Positions 16,114 to 25,842 of a stretch of DNA of 25,842 bases are shown here, piece by piece (positions within the stretch are counted from its first letter, which is position 1; each line of letters begins with the position of its first letter). The translations under genes and the position numbers were made by a program. Origin of the DNA: Lachnospiraceae bacterium UBA5902 (GTDB lineage Bacteria; Bacillota; Clostridia; Lachnospirales; Lachnospiraceae); contig DJEI01000024.1 of assembly GCA_002431865.1 (NCBI GenBank), forward strand, positions 1,136 to 26,977, in the 5' to 3' direction. The notes under the pieces were generated by a model. That model did no database searches and was not told the origin of the DNA. It worked only from the letters and a program-made list of their open reading frames with translations.

Positions 16114-16953
16114 ATGTGGAATACATTAGTTGAATACCTGCAATATCCATTTGTCCGTCGGATCTTAGCTGCGGGTGTGCTGGTTGCCTTTTGTGCATCT
16201 ATGCTTGGCGTGACACTTGTGTTAAAGCGGTTTTCTTATATAGGAGACGGACTGTCTCATGTGGCATTTGCGGCGATGGCGATTGCTATGGTGCTGCGGA
16301 TGACGAACAACACACTTATAATATTGCCAATTACGGTTGCTGCGGCAATCCTGATGTTAAAGACCGGGCAGAATGCGAAAATCAATGGTGATGCCGTGAT
16401 TGCGATGCTTTCCGTTGGATCACTCGCGTTTGGATATCTGATCATGAACGTATCCGGGACGTCACAGAATGTATCCGGGGATGTCTGCTCGACACTTTTT
16501 GGCGCGGCATCGATATTGACATTGTCAAATACAGATGTATGGATCTGCTTGATCATGTCGCTTTTGGTGCTTGTGTTTTATATCCTGTATTATCACAAGA
16601 TTTTCTCTGTGACATTTGATGAGAACTTTGCGCGGGCAACCGGTATCCATACGGGCGCTTACAATGTGCTGATGGCAGTAGTCACAGCCGTTGTAATCGT
16701 AGTCGCTATGAATATCGTCGGATCACTTCTGGTATCGGCACTGATTATATTCCCGGCACTTTCCGCGATGCGTGTATTTAAGAATTATAAGAGTGTGTTT
16801 ATATGTTCTGCTGTGTATGGTGTGGTATCTTCCTGTGTGGGAATTCTGATTTCTATCGCGGCGTCGACACCGGTCAGTGCGACAATCGTAGCGATTGATA
16901 TCGTATTATTTGTGATATTCAGCATTGTTGGAATCGCACTGCACAGAGAGTAG
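16114..16953 (+). CDS. znuB: Zinc ABC transporter permease
   Basis: This is the membrane-spanning subunit of the znuCBA importer, of the ABC-3 family. It has 279 residues and about eight hydrophobic segments: about 15-37, 45-70, 87-111, 124-152, 176-205 (with several GSLLVSALIIFP-like residues), 219-245 and 250-275. The motif TLVLKRFSYIGDGLSHVAFAAMAIA (about 30-53) and NIVGSLLVSALIIFPALSA near residue 210 are typical of ZnuB/MntC permeases. It starts 2 bases after znuC, with AAGGAG in the end of znuC as its binding site, and znuA begins 6 bases after its stop. It would pair with ZnuC and take zinc from ZnuA. The substrate is inferred from neighbours. Confidence 0.93.
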   Translation: MWNTLVEYLQYPFVRRILAAGVLVAFCASMLGVTLVLKRFSYIGDGLSHVAFAAMAIAMVLRMTNNTLIILPITVAAAILMLKTGQNAKINGDAVIAMLSVGSLAFGYLIMNVSGTSQNVSGDVCSTLFGAASILTLSNTDVWICLIMSLLVLVFYILYYHKIFSVTFDENFARATGIHTGAYNVLMAVVTAVVIVVAMNIVGSLLVSALIIFPALSAMRVFKNYKSVFICSAVYGVVSSCVGILISIAASTPVSATIVAIDIVLFVIFSIVGIALHRE

Positions 16954-16959
16954 AGGTCG

Positions 16960-18021
16960 ATGATGAAGCACAGACATTTAAAATCAATCGGGATTATCCT
17001 TGTACTTTGTCTGTCCCTGTTTTCCGGGTGTGCCAAGCCGGTGACGACGGCAGAAAAGGACGAAAATGTGATCCTGTGTACGACCTTCGCGGCGTATGAC
17101 TGGGTGCGGGAAATCCTTGGAGAGACGGATACATTTACATGCCGGATGCTGGTTGATAACGGAGTGGACTTACACAGCTATCAGCCGAGTGCACAGGATA
17201 TTATGAAGATCGCGAATTGCCGGATGCTTGTTTATGTCGGCGGCGAGAGCGATACATGGGTGAGTGATGCGCTTGCGGAATCTGGGAACGAAAATATTGT
17301 TACAATCAGCCTGTTAGATCTGGTTGGCAGCCGTGCGTTAAATGAAGTGGAGTTAGAGGGCGTGGAAGAACACCATCATCACGACCATGAGGACGAAGAC
17401 CATGACCATGAAGCAGAACCGGCAGATCATACAGATGATAAAGCAGACAGTACAGATGGACAGAATGCTGCAGAGGATGACCATTACGATGAGCATGTGT
17501 GGTTATCCCTGAAAAATGCAATCGTCTGCACAGAAACCTTAGCGGATGACATTACGGAACTGGATTCTGACAATGCAAAACAGTATGCGGCAAACGCTAA
17601 AATCTATACTGGAAAACTCGAAGCGTTGGATGCAGACTATCAGACGATGCGGGATGGAACCACACAGACGACGATCCTGGTCGGCGACCGGTTTCCATTC
17701 CTGTATCTGGCTGAGGATTATGATATTCATTATTTTGCCGCATATTCCGGCTGTTCTGCGGACGTGGAGGCGAGCGTGCATACCGTTACGTATCTGGCTG
17801 AGAAGCTTCGGGAATACAATTTGCCAGCCATCTATGTGGTGGACAACGGTACCGACAGTCTCGCGAATACGATTGCGGAATCCGCGGAGATGCAACCTGA
17901 AATTCTGCATCTGTCGTCCATGCAGTCCGTGACGAAGGATGATATAGAACAGGGATGCACATACCTGTCTTATATGGAAGAAAATCTGCAAATGCTAAAA
18001 GAAGGTTTGCAGGCGCCATAA
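16960..18021 (+). CDS. znuA: Zinc-binding lipoprotein of the ZnuABC importer
   Basis: ZnuA captures zinc outside the membrane and passes it to ZnuB. The 353-residue precursor begins with a lipoprotein signal (KSIGIILVLCLSLFSGC) with the lipobox Cys at about residue 24, so it is membrane anchored. Metal-ligand positions of the A-I/cluster 9 family appear as His 72 (DLHSYQPS), His 179 (EHVWLSL) and His 257 (IHYFAAYSG), with an acidic residue near 295 (YVVDNGTD). Between the first and second lies a His/Asp/Glu loop (about 137-180, HHHHDHEDEDHDHE) typical of zinc rather than manganese binding proteins. ATGs at 16960 and 16963 are both possible; a GAGGTC site precedes them. No clear terminator follows. 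Confidence 0.93.
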   Translation: MMKHRHLKSIGIILVLCLSLFSGCAKPVTTAEKDENVILCTTFAAYDWVREILGETDTFTCRMLVDNGVDLHSYQPSAQDIMKIANCRMLVYVGGESDTWVSDALAESGNENIVTISLLDLVGSRALNEVELEGVEEHHHHDHEDEDHDHEAEPADHTDDKADSTDGQNAAEDDHYDEHVWLSLKNAIVCTETLADDITELDSDNAKQYAANAKIYTGKLEALDADYQTMRDGTTQTTILVGDRFPFLYLAEDYDIHYFAAYSGCSADVEASVHTVTYLAEKLREYNLPAIYVVDNGTDSLANTIAESAEMQPEILHLSSMQSVTKDDIEQGCTYLSYMEENLQMLKEGLQAP

Positions 18022-18038
18022 ATGAAATTCACATTTTC

Positions 18039-18092
18039 TTGACATTTTCTTCAAAATTTAACCATAGCTTGGGGTTATGATTAAACCATAAC
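18039..18092 (+). promoter_or_regulatory. Possible htrA control region: TTGACA box and dyad
   Basis: A consensus -35 box TTGACA sits at 18039-18044, but the hexamer 17 bases on (CCATAG) is a poor -10. A dyad GTTATG-N7-CATAAC occupies 18074-18092, and AACCATA occurs twice (18060-18066 and 18084-18090). This may be an operator for a stress regulator, but no known consensus is matched with confidence. Confidence 0.3.
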
Positions 18093-18133
18093 AAAGATAA
18101 GTAATAAAACTTATATCGAATGGAGGAATAGAT

Positions 18134-19753
18134 ATGATGGATGAATTTGAGAATAACAGAGGAAATGAACATGTGGATCAGACACCACATGCGGAGACAC
18201 CATATGACACCGGAGATGGTAATACAGATAATTTGAAGCGAACAGAACAGCATGCAGAGCCGGATGCCTATACACAGGCACAGCAGTATGGAAGTACTTA
18301 CTACGGAGATATGCGTACGCAGGAATATATGCAGGCAATGGCAGAGCGGGCACAGCAGATGAGCCAGGGTACGGAGCATTATTATTACAACAATTACCAG
18401 CAGCCTAATCAGAATGCATATAGCTATGGACAGACCCATTATTATCAGAATGGTTATCAGAATGCAGACGCAGAACAGCCAAAGGCGAAGGTAAAGAAAG
18501 CAAAGAAACAGAGAGTCAAGAAAGTAAAGACACCGAAGACACCACATAATAAACGTACCTTCTGGAAGAAAGGTGTTGCCGTTGTTGCAAGTGCAGCTGT
18601 ATTTGGTGGTATTGCAGGAGGTACATTCTACGGAATCGCCGGTAACCAGATCAAGAAGCTGGATGCACTTTCCAACCAGACAACGGAGGTTGCTTCCACA
18701 ACATCTGCAACGACAACCGAGTCTTTGAGTCTGACGTCAACAGCATCTATTGGAAATGGCATGGATGTTTCCACAATCGCAGAAAATGTTATGCCAAGTG
18801 TTGTGGCAATCAATATTTCAGCAATTGTTGAACAGCAGGGCATGTTTGGATATGCACAGCAGTACGAAGCGGAAGGATCTGGTTCCGGTATTATTATTGG
18901 TGAGAACGATACGGAGCTTCTTATGGTAACAAATAATCACGTTGTCAGCGATGCAACGACTGTGAATGTAACATTTGTGGATGGTGAGAGCTACGAGGCA
19001 CAGGTAAAGAGTACCGATAGTGACACAGACCTTGCAATCGTCGTTGTAAAACTGAGTGATATTAAGGATTCTACCATGAATGAGATCAAGATTGCTACAA
19101 TCGGTGATTCAGATTCCCTGAAGGTTGGTGAGCAGGTTGTAGCCATCGGTAATGCACTTGGTTATGGGCAGTCTGTTACAACTGGTATTGTCAGTGCAAA
19201 GGATCGTACAAACAGCACGAATACAACACCTCTGATCCAGACCGATGCAGCCATTAACCCTGGTAACAGTGGTGGCGCACTTCTGAATATGAAGGGCGAA
19301 GTCATTGGTATCAATTCATCCAAGTATTCGGACACAACGGTCGAGGGCATGGGTTATGCGATTCCAATTACAGCTGTACAGGATCGCCTGGATGATCTGA
19401 TGAACCGTCAGACACGTGAAAAGGTTGACGAGAGCGAGAAAGGTTATCTTGGAATCTCCTGTGCAACCGTATCTTCCGATGTGTCAGAAGCATATGGTAT
19501 TCCAGAGGGCGTGCTTGTTACGGAGGTCGCAGGAAAGAGTGCCGCTGAGAAAGCAGGTATCAAAGCAAATTACGTTATCACGAAGATTGATGGACAGTCT
19601 ATCAGCAGTGCTGAGGAACTGACAGAGAAACTGAATTACTATGCAGTTGGTGAGACAGTGCCAATTACATTTGAATATCTCAAGGACGACGCGTATGTGG
19701 AGAAAACTGTCAATGTTACACTGATGGAAAATCCAAACGCAAATAACAAATAA
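18134..19753 (+). CDS. htrA: Membrane-anchored HtrA/DegP-family serine protease with PDZ domain
   Basis: HtrA degrades or refolds damaged proteins outside the membrane. The 539-residue protein has a long cytoplasmic N-terminus (1-146) rich in Gln, Tyr, Asn and His (PNQNAYSYGQTHYYQNGYQN), then a Lys-rich stretch (116-141) and one membrane anchor (about 147-169). A Ser/Thr-rich linker follows. The trypsin-like domain has catalytic His 269 (TNNHVVSD), Asp 299 (TDLAIV) and Ser 379 (NPGNSGGALLN). One PDZ domain spans about 435-530 (GYLGISCATVSS, AAEKAGIKANYVITKIDG). GGAGGAA lies just before ATG 18134; 18137 is an alternative. A strong terminator follows, so it is its own unit between the zinc genes and the CIRCE operon. 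DegP, DegQ and YyxA-like roles cannot be separated. Confidence 0.94.
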   Translation: MMDEFENNRGNEHVDQTPHAETPYDTGDGNTDNLKRTEQHAEPDAYTQAQQYGSTYYGDMRTQEYMQAMAERAQQMSQGTEHYYYNNYQQPNQNAYSYGQTHYYQNGYQNADAEQPKAKVKKAKKQRVKKVKTPKTPHNKRTFWKKGVAVVASAAVFGGIAGGTFYGIAGNQIKKLDALSNQTTEVASTTSATTTESLSLTSTASIGNGMDVSTIAENVMPSVVAINISAIVEQQGMFGYAQQYEAEGSGSGIIIGENDTELLMVTNNHVVSDATTVNVTFVDGESYEAQVKSTDSDTDLAIVVVKLSDIKDSTMNEIKIATIGDSDSLKVGEQVVAIGNALGYGQSVTTGIVSAKDRTNSTNTTPLIQTDAAINPGNSGGALLNMKGEVIGINSSKYSDTTVEGMGYAIPITAVQDRLDDLMNRQTREKVDESEKGYLGISCATVSSDVSEAYGIPEGVLVTEVAGKSAAEKAGIKANYVITKIDGQSISSAEELTEKLNYYAVGETVPITFEYLKDDAYVEKTVNVTLMENPNANNK

Positions 19754-19784
19754 AATTTACAATCATCCGTGATTTTTCTCCCCT

Positions 19785-19814
19785 AAAGAGTGCGGTTTTC
19801 CGCACTCTTTTTTT
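19785..19814 (+). terminator. Strong intrinsic terminator after htrA
   Basis: AAAGAGTGCGG (19785-19795) and CCGCACTCTTT (19800-19810) form a perfect 11-pair stem with a TTTT loop, followed by a run of T to 19814. It lies 32 bases after the htrA stop and isolates htrA from the hrcA operon. Confidence 0.92.
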
Positions 19815-19860
19815 ATAAATCAGAATACACAAATTTTTCACAAAATTATGATAATTTTCC

Positions 19861-19889
19861 TTGACATTTACTATATGTAGTGGTAGTCT
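19861..19889 (+). promoter_or_regulatory. Candidate promoter of the hrcA operon
   Basis: TTGACA (19861-19866) is a perfect -35. Seventeen bases later lies TAGTCT (19884-19889), a weak -10, with TGG in front of it as an extended -10. The CIRCE operator starts 11 bases downstream, so HrcA binding would block initiation or promoter escape. The weak -10 is typical of regulated promoters but leaves the exact start unproven. Confidence 0.55.
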
Positions 19890-19899
19890 ACCAATAGGG

Positions 19900-19926
19900 T
19901 TAGCACTCGATAGGGATGAGTGCTAA
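19900..19926 (+). promoter_or_regulatory. CIRCE heat-shock operator
   Basis: The sequence is TTAGCACTC, nine bases, then GAGTGCTAA, an exact match to the CIRCE consensus. The HrcA repressor binds this inverted repeat in many Firmicutes and releases it on heat stress. It sits 20 bases upstream of the hrcA start, so hrcA autoregulates and controls grpE, dnaK and dnaJ. Confidence 0.97.
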
Positions 19927-19946
19927 TAAATTAAAGAGGTGATAAG

Positions 19947-20999
19947 ATGGAATTAGATGAGCGAAAGGTAAAAATCCTGAAAGCCATTATTTCCAATTAC
20001 CTGGAGACTGGGGAACCGGTAGGTTCCAGAACAATCTCAAAGTACACGGATTTGAATTTAAGTTCCGCTACGATTCGGAACGAGATGGCAGATCTGGAGG
20101 AAATGGGATACATTATTCAGCCGCATACATCGGCAGGACGAATTCCGACGGATGCCGGATATCGGTTTTATGTTGATCAGCTGATGGATGAAAAGGAAGA
20201 GTTTGCAGAGGTTGCAAAGCAGGAGCGTGACACACTGTTAGAGCGGGTGGACCGCATGGAGGTGCTCTTGAAACAGGTTGCTAAGGTACTGGCATACAAT
20301 ACCAATTATGCAACGATGGTAACAGCACCAAATTATGAGAAAACAGTCAAGTTTATCCAGCTTTCCCTTGTTGATGAAAAAACACTTCTTGCCGTCATAG
20401 TGGTTGAGGGTAACATTATTAAGAATCAGATGATTCACATCAATGTAAGCCTTGATAATGAAGATGTTCTGAAATTTAATATCTTATTGAATACCTTCTT
20501 ACAGGGTGCAAGCTTGGAAGACATCAATTTAGAGATGATTCAGGCGATGAAGAAGCAATCTGGAGGGTATGGTGAGATATTAGACCAGATCTTTCAGGGA
20601 ATTGTGGAAGCGATACATGAGGCACAGGAACTTGAGGTTTATACCAGCGGTGCGACAAACATTTTGAAGTATCCGGAGCTTGGAGATATCTCCAAGACGA
20701 GTGAGCTGCTTGAAAAGCTGGAAGATAAAAATGAAGTATCACATTTGCTGGAAGAGACGACCGGAAAGACAAACGAATCCGGAATTCAGGTATATATTGG
20801 AGATGAGACACCAAGCCTGAAAGATTGCTCTCTTGTCACAGCGACCTACCAGATGCCGGAAGGAGCAAAGGGAACAATTGGAATATTGGGACCGAAGAGA
20901 ATGGATTATAAGAAAGTTGTCAGTACATTAAAGAATCTGACAACCGAACTCGATGATATATTCAAGAAAGGCGAAGGGGTGAATGAGAATGGCCAATAA
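19947..20999 (+). CDS. hrcA: Heat-inducible transcription repressor HrcA
   Basis: HrcA binds CIRCE and represses the class I heat-shock genes; its activity depends on the GroE chaperonin. The 350-residue length is normal. The N-terminal winged-helix DNA-binding domain (about 1-75) shows the conserved SRTISKYTDLNLSSATIRNE and HTSAGRIPTDAGYRFYVD. A dimerisation and inserted GAF-like domain follow, and IGILGPKRMDYKKVVSTL near the C-terminus is a family signature. GAGGTGAT precedes the ATG at 19947. The gene end overlaps the start of grpE by 11 or 17 bases, which suggests translational coupling. It is the first gene of the hrcA-grpE-dnaK-dnaJ operon. Confidence 0.96.
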   Translation: MELDERKVKILKAIISNYLETGEPVGSRTISKYTDLNLSSATIRNEMADLEEMGYIIQPHTSAGRIPTDAGYRFYVDQLMDEKEEFAEVAKQERDTLLERVDRMEVLLKQVAKVLAYNTNYATMVTAPNYEKTVKFIQLSLVDEKTLLAVIVVEGNIIKNQMIHINVSLDNEDVLKFNILLNTFLQGASLEDINLEMIQAMKKQSGGYGEILDQIFQGIVEAIHEAQELEVYTSGATNILKYPELGDISKTSELLEKLEDKNEVSHLLEETTGKTNESGIQVYIGDETPSLKDCSLVTATYQMPEGAKGTIGILGPKRMDYKKVVSTLKNLTTELDDIFKKGEGVNENGQ

Positions 21000-21642
21000 G
21001 ACGAATGTAAATGAAAATAAAGAAGCAGAGACAGTCGAAGAAGTAAAGGCTGTGGATGATGCTCCGGTAACAGAAGGAACCGATGTGAAAGTAAACGAGG
21101 AAGAAACGGTTCCGGCAGATAAGAAAGAAGAAGTGGAAGCTGCAAAGCCGAAGCCGGTATCCAAGGGAAACCGAAGAGGCAGCAAGGCTCTTCAGCAGGA
21201 ACTTGAAAAAGCAAAGGATCTGGCAGCCGGAAACGAAGAAAAGTATAAGCGTCTGCTGGCAGAGTTTGAGAACATGCGCCAGCGGAATGAAAAGGAATCC
21301 AAGAAGATGTACGACATCGGAGCAAAGGAAGTATTAGAAAAACTGCTCCCGGTCGTTGATAACCTGGAACGTGCCCTTTCCAGTATCCCAAAAGAGGATA
21401 TGAATCGGGCATTTGAACAGGGCGTCGATAAGATTTACCGACAGCTCATGGTATCACTTGAAAGTCTTGGCGTAAAACCAATGGATGCAGAAGGCAAACC
21501 GTTTGATCCGGATTACCACAATGCGGTAACACATGTGGAGGATGAGAATTTTGGAGAGAATGTGGTAGCTGAGGAAATGCAGAAGGGTTATATGTACAAG
21601 GATCAGGTATTACGATACAGCATGGTAAAGGTTGCAAATTAA
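20989..21642 (+). CDS. grpE: Nucleotide exchange factor GrpE
   Basis: GrpE releases ADP from DnaK to drive its cycle. The protein has about 217 residues. A charged, low-complexity N-terminus (about 1-60, rich in Glu/Lys/Val) precedes a coiled coil (about 65-120, QQELEKAKDLAAGNEEKYKR). The family signature AEFENMRQRNEKE and LLPVVDNLERAL lies just before the beta-wing (GVKPMDAEGKPFDPDYHNAV, VAEEMQKGYMYKDQVLRYSMVKV). ATG 20989 is chosen because AAGGGG (20974-20979) lies 9 bases ahead. An in-frame ATG at 20983 would put that site only 3 bases away but cannot be excluded. The start lies within the end of hrcA. Confidence 0.95.
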   Translation: MANKTNVNENKEAETVEEVKAVDDAPVTEGTDVKVNEEETVPADKKEEVEAAKPKPVSKGNRRGSKALQQELEKAKDLAAGNEEKYKRLLAEFENMRQRNEKESKKMYDIGAKEVLEKLLPVVDNLERALSSIPKEDMNRAFEQGVDKIYRQLMVSLESLGVKPMDAEGKPFDPDYHNAVTHVEDENFGENVVAEEMQKGYMYKDQVLRYSMVKVAN

Positions 21643-21663
21643 CCTTTTACTATAAAACATTAG

Positions 21664-23550
<1,887 letters not shown>

Positions 23551-23610
23551 GCGACGAGGTGGGGAAGCAAGTTGATAAAAGCAAATTACGAATAATAAGG
23601 GTGAGTGCAG

Positions 23611-24777
23611 ATGTCTGATAAAAGAGATTATTATGAAGTCCTCGGAGTCACGAAAGGTGTCTCCGAGGCAGATTTGAAAAAGGCTTACCGTAAGGTGGCA
23701 AAAAAATATCATCCGGACACAAACCCGGGAGATAAAGAAGCAGAAGAAAAGTTCAAAGAGGCTGCAGAGGCATATGCTGTATTGTCTGATCCAGAGAAAC
23801 GTGCAAAGTATGATCAGTATGGTCATGCTGCATTTGACCAAGAAGGTGGTCCGGGCGGCTTCGGAGGATTTGACTTCTCGGATATGGGAGATATCTTTGG
23901 AGATATCTTCGGAGATATGTTTGGCGGCGGCAGTCGTCAGAGACAGTCCAATGGACCGGTAAAAGGTGCAAATATCAAAACAACCGTACGTGTAAGTTTC
24001 ACAGATGCTGTGTTTGGTACACAGACGGAATTGGAACTTCCACTGAAGGATGAATGTACTGTTTGCCATGGTACTGGTGCACAGCCGGGACACCAGCCGG
24101 AGATATGTAGCAAATGTGGAGGAAAAGGTCAGGTTGTATATACCCAGCAATCTTTGTTTGGTATGGCAAGAACTGTATCAACGTGTCCGGATTGTGGTGG
24201 TTCTGGAAAGATTATCAAGTACAAGTGTAGTAACTGTGCAGGCTCTGGTTATGTAAAGAGTAAGAAGAAGATTCAGATTGCGATTCCTGCAGGTATTGAT
24301 AATGGTCAGAGTATCCGTATTCGTGCAAAGGGCGAGCCGGGTATCAATGGTGGTGAGCGTGGTGACCTGCTCGTAACTGTATTGGTTGACCGTGATCCTA
24401 GATTCCAGAGACAGGAGTATGATCTTTACTCTACTGAGCCAATTACATTTACACAGGCGGCACTGGGTGGCAAGATCACCGTTACAACGATTGATGGACC
24501 TTATGAACTTGAGATCAAGCCAGGTACACAGACCGATACAAAGATAAAACTGAAGGGTAAAGGAGTTCCGACACTTCGTAATAAGACAGTACGAGGCGAT
24601 CACTACATCACTTTGGTGGTTCAGGTACCAGATAAGTTGACAGAAGAGCAGAAATCGATTTTGAACCAGTATGCAAATACGACAGTGAATGCACGTTCCT
24701 CTACGGATGCGGCATCGTCCGGTTCTTCGATTTTTGGCGATCATAAGAGAAGGAAAGGGTTCAAAAAAGGATTATAG
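23611..24777 (+). CDS. dnaJ: Chaperone DnaJ (type I Hsp40)
   Basis: DnaJ brings substrates to DnaK and stimulates its ATPase. The 388-residue type I form is complete. It has a J domain with YHPDTN (HPD at 34-36), a Gly/Phe-rich stretch (about 75-115, [13 protein letters not shown] and repeated DIFGD), and four CxxCxGxG zinc-binding repeats ([32 protein letters not shown]; about 145-210). The C-terminal substrate domains follow. ATG 23611 is chosen because AAGGGTGAG lies 5 bases upstream; a GTG two codons earlier (23605) lies within that site and is less likely. The gap to dnaK is 60 bases with no obvious promoter. Confidence 0.97.
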   Translation: MSDKRDYYEVLGVTKGVSEADLKKAYRKVAKKYHPDTNPGDKEAEEKFKEAAEAYAVLSDPEKRAKYDQYGHAAFDQEGGPGGFGGFDFSDMGDIFGDIFGDMFGGGSRQRQSNGPVKGANIKTTVRVSFTDAVFGTQTELELPLKDECTVCHGTGAQPGHQPEICSKCGGKGQVVYTQQSLFGMARTVSTCPDCGGSGKIIKYKCSNCAGSGYVKSKKKIQIAIPAGIDNGQSIRIRAKGEPGINGGERGDLLVTVLVDRDPRFQRQEYDLYSTEPITFTQAALGGKITVTTIDGPYELEIKPGTQTDTKIKLKGKGVPTLRNKTVRGDHYITLVVQVPDKLTEEQKSILNQYANTTVNARSSTDAASSGSSIFGDHKRRKGFKKGL

Positions 24778-24787
24778 GTAAGGTAAA

Positions 24788-25792
24788 ATGATGTGGACAA
24801 AACTGACCATCGATACAACGGTGGAAGCTGTTGATCTCATCTCTGCATTCTTGGATGAAAAGGGTGTGGAAGGTGTGATGATAGAAGATCATGTGCCACT
24901 TACCGAGGAAGATAAGGCTGCTATGTTTGTGGATATCCCGCTGGTCGATGGCGTGGATGATGGAACTGCAAAGGTTTCCTGCTACATAGATGACTCTTTC
25001 AATATAGAAACGTTAAGGGCGGATATAGCTGCAGAGCTTACCCGCCTTGAAGCGTTTATACCGGTAGGCAGCAAGAATATAACACTCTCGAATACAGAGG
25101 ACAAAGACTGGATGAACAACTGGAAGCAGTTTTTTCATCCGATCCGTCTCTATGATGATATTGTCATCAAGCCGACTTGGGAGACGGTGGAAGATGCGAA
25201 GCCAGACGACATCGTGATTGAGATCGATCCGGGGATTGCATTTGGTACCGGATCGCATGAGACGACGAAACTTTGTATCGGACAGTTAAAGAAATATTTA
25301 AAGCCGGGCGATACGGTGTTTGATGTTGGCTGTGGCAGTGGCATTTTATCCATGATCGCATCAAGATTTGGCGCATGCTTTGTACATGGCATGGATATCG
25401 ATGAGCTTGCAGTACGGGCAAGCGAAGAAAATGCGAAGCTCAATCACATGGGAGAAGATAAGATCAAGTTCTCCTGTGGCAATCTGCTTGCAGATAATTA
25501 CATTGGAAAGGGTACGACATTCCAGCTTGACCGCTCGACAATCAAGGAGACACAGCATCTTGATGCAGACAGACAGTACGATATCGTTGTTGCCAATATT
25601 CTGGCAGACGTGATCGTGCCGCTCTCTGCGGTAATCGGTCCGTATTTGAAGGACGGTGGATATTTCATTACATCCGGAATTCTGGATGTGAAGGAAAATG
25701 ATGTCACAGATGCGATGAAAGCAAATGGCTTTGAAGTCATCGATGTTGTACATATGAATGATTGGGTATCCGTGATCGGAAGAAAGAAATAA
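24788..25792 (+). CDS. prmA: Ribosomal protein L11 methyltransferase
   Basis: PrmA trimethylates ribosomal protein L11 using S-adenosylmethionine. The 334 residues comprise an N-terminal substrate-recognition domain (about 1-75, WTKLTIDTTVEAVDLISAF) and a class I methyltransferase domain. The methyltransferase part shows the PrmA-specific IDPGIAFGTGSHETTKLC, the SAM motif FDVGCGSGILSMIA, MDIDELAVRASEENAKLN, and VVANILADVI as motif IV. Its position directly after dnaJ (10 bases) is common in Firmicutes and supports the call. Two in-frame ATGs (24788 and 24791) follow a weak AAGG site, and the second has the better spacing. It lacks its own promoter as far as I can see, so it may be read through from the heat-shock operon. 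Confidence 0.95.
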   Translation: MMWTKLTIDTTVEAVDLISAFLDEKGVEGVMIEDHVPLTEEDKAAMFVDIPLVDGVDDGTAKVSCYIDDSFNIETLRADIAAELTRLEAFIPVGSKNITLSNTEDKDWMNNWKQFFHPIRLYDDIVIKPTWETVEDAKPDDIVIEIDPGIAFGTGSHETTKLCIGQLKKYLKPGDTVFDVGCGSGILSMIASRFGACFVHGMDIDELAVRASEENAKLNHMGEDKIKFSCGNLLADNYIGKGTTFQLDRSTIKETQHLDADRQYDIVVANILADVIVPLSAVIGPYLKDGGYFITSGILDVKENDVTDAMKANGFEVIDVVHMNDWVSVIGRKK

Positions 25793-25818
25793 GTTGCGAA
25801 AAATGGGGAGAACGCGGA

Positions 25819-25842
25819 ATGATTGAAAGTCCGTCAAATCGC
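25819..25842 (+). CDS. Possible start of the next gene, truncated by the window edge
   Basis: An ATG at 25819 follows GGGGAG with 8 bases between them and opens a frame of eight codons (MIESPSNR) to the window end, 26 bases after the prmA stop. In many Firmicutes the gene after prmA is rsmE (16S rRNA methyltransferase), but eight residues are far too few to identify it. The spacing and binding site are the only support. Confidence 0.35.

Overview
The window looks like a stretch of low-to-moderate GC Firmicutes chromosome, most likely from an anaerobic clostridium of the Lachnospiraceae (Roseburia, Agathobacter, Coprococcus or Butyrivibrio-like). The family-level assignment is inference. It rests on the hrcA-grpE-dnaK-dnaJ-prmA order with a perfect CIRCE operator, strong AGGAGG-type ribosome binding sites, an E. 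coli-like (probably [4Fe-4S]) IlvD, and the general codon and protein style. Every recognised gene lies on the + strand. There is no tRNA, rRNA, CRISPR array, transposase or phage gene.

Bases 1-7501 hold an amino-acid biosynthesis block: the 3' end of leuB, then ilvD, ilvB, serC, serA and asd. The last five are separated by only 13-25 bases, so they probably form one transcript making branched-chain amino acids, serine and aspartate-semialdehyde. A long imperfect palindrome (526-675) separates leuB from ilvD. A hairpin terminator and an overlapping extended -10 promoter end the block and start the next unit.

Bases 7698-12717 hold a P-loop kinase-like protein of unknown substrate, a DUF1015 protein, the glycogen branching enzyme GlgB, and an MscS-type mechanosensitive channel read from a TTG codon.

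Bases 12795-18021 look like a zinc-handling module. It has two consecutive CobW/COG0523 P-loop proteins, one with a very His-rich, tandemly repeated linker and one fused to a DUF1980/TIGR03943-like C-terminal domain. These are followed by znuC, znuB and znuA, a complete high-affinity zinc ABC importer whose binding protein also carries a His/Asp loop. Between the CobW pair and znuC lies a 426-base gene-free stretch with a GC-rich, multi-hairpin element flanked by about 50-base inverted arms (15049-15318). This element shares short core motifs with the palindrome upstream of ilvD. The pair is my best candidate for an undescribed repeat or structured-RNA family.

Bases 18134-25792 are protein quality control: a membrane-anchored HtrA/DegP-like protease with an unusual Tyr/Gln-rich cytoplasmic extension, a perfect terminator, then the CIRCE-controlled hrcA-grpE-dnaK-dnaJ operon and prmA. 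The final bases may begin another gene, but too little is present to name it. Most of the window is ordinary housekeeping sequence. The notable parts are the two palindromic elements, the CobW pair beside znuCBA, and the kinase/DUF1015 pair.
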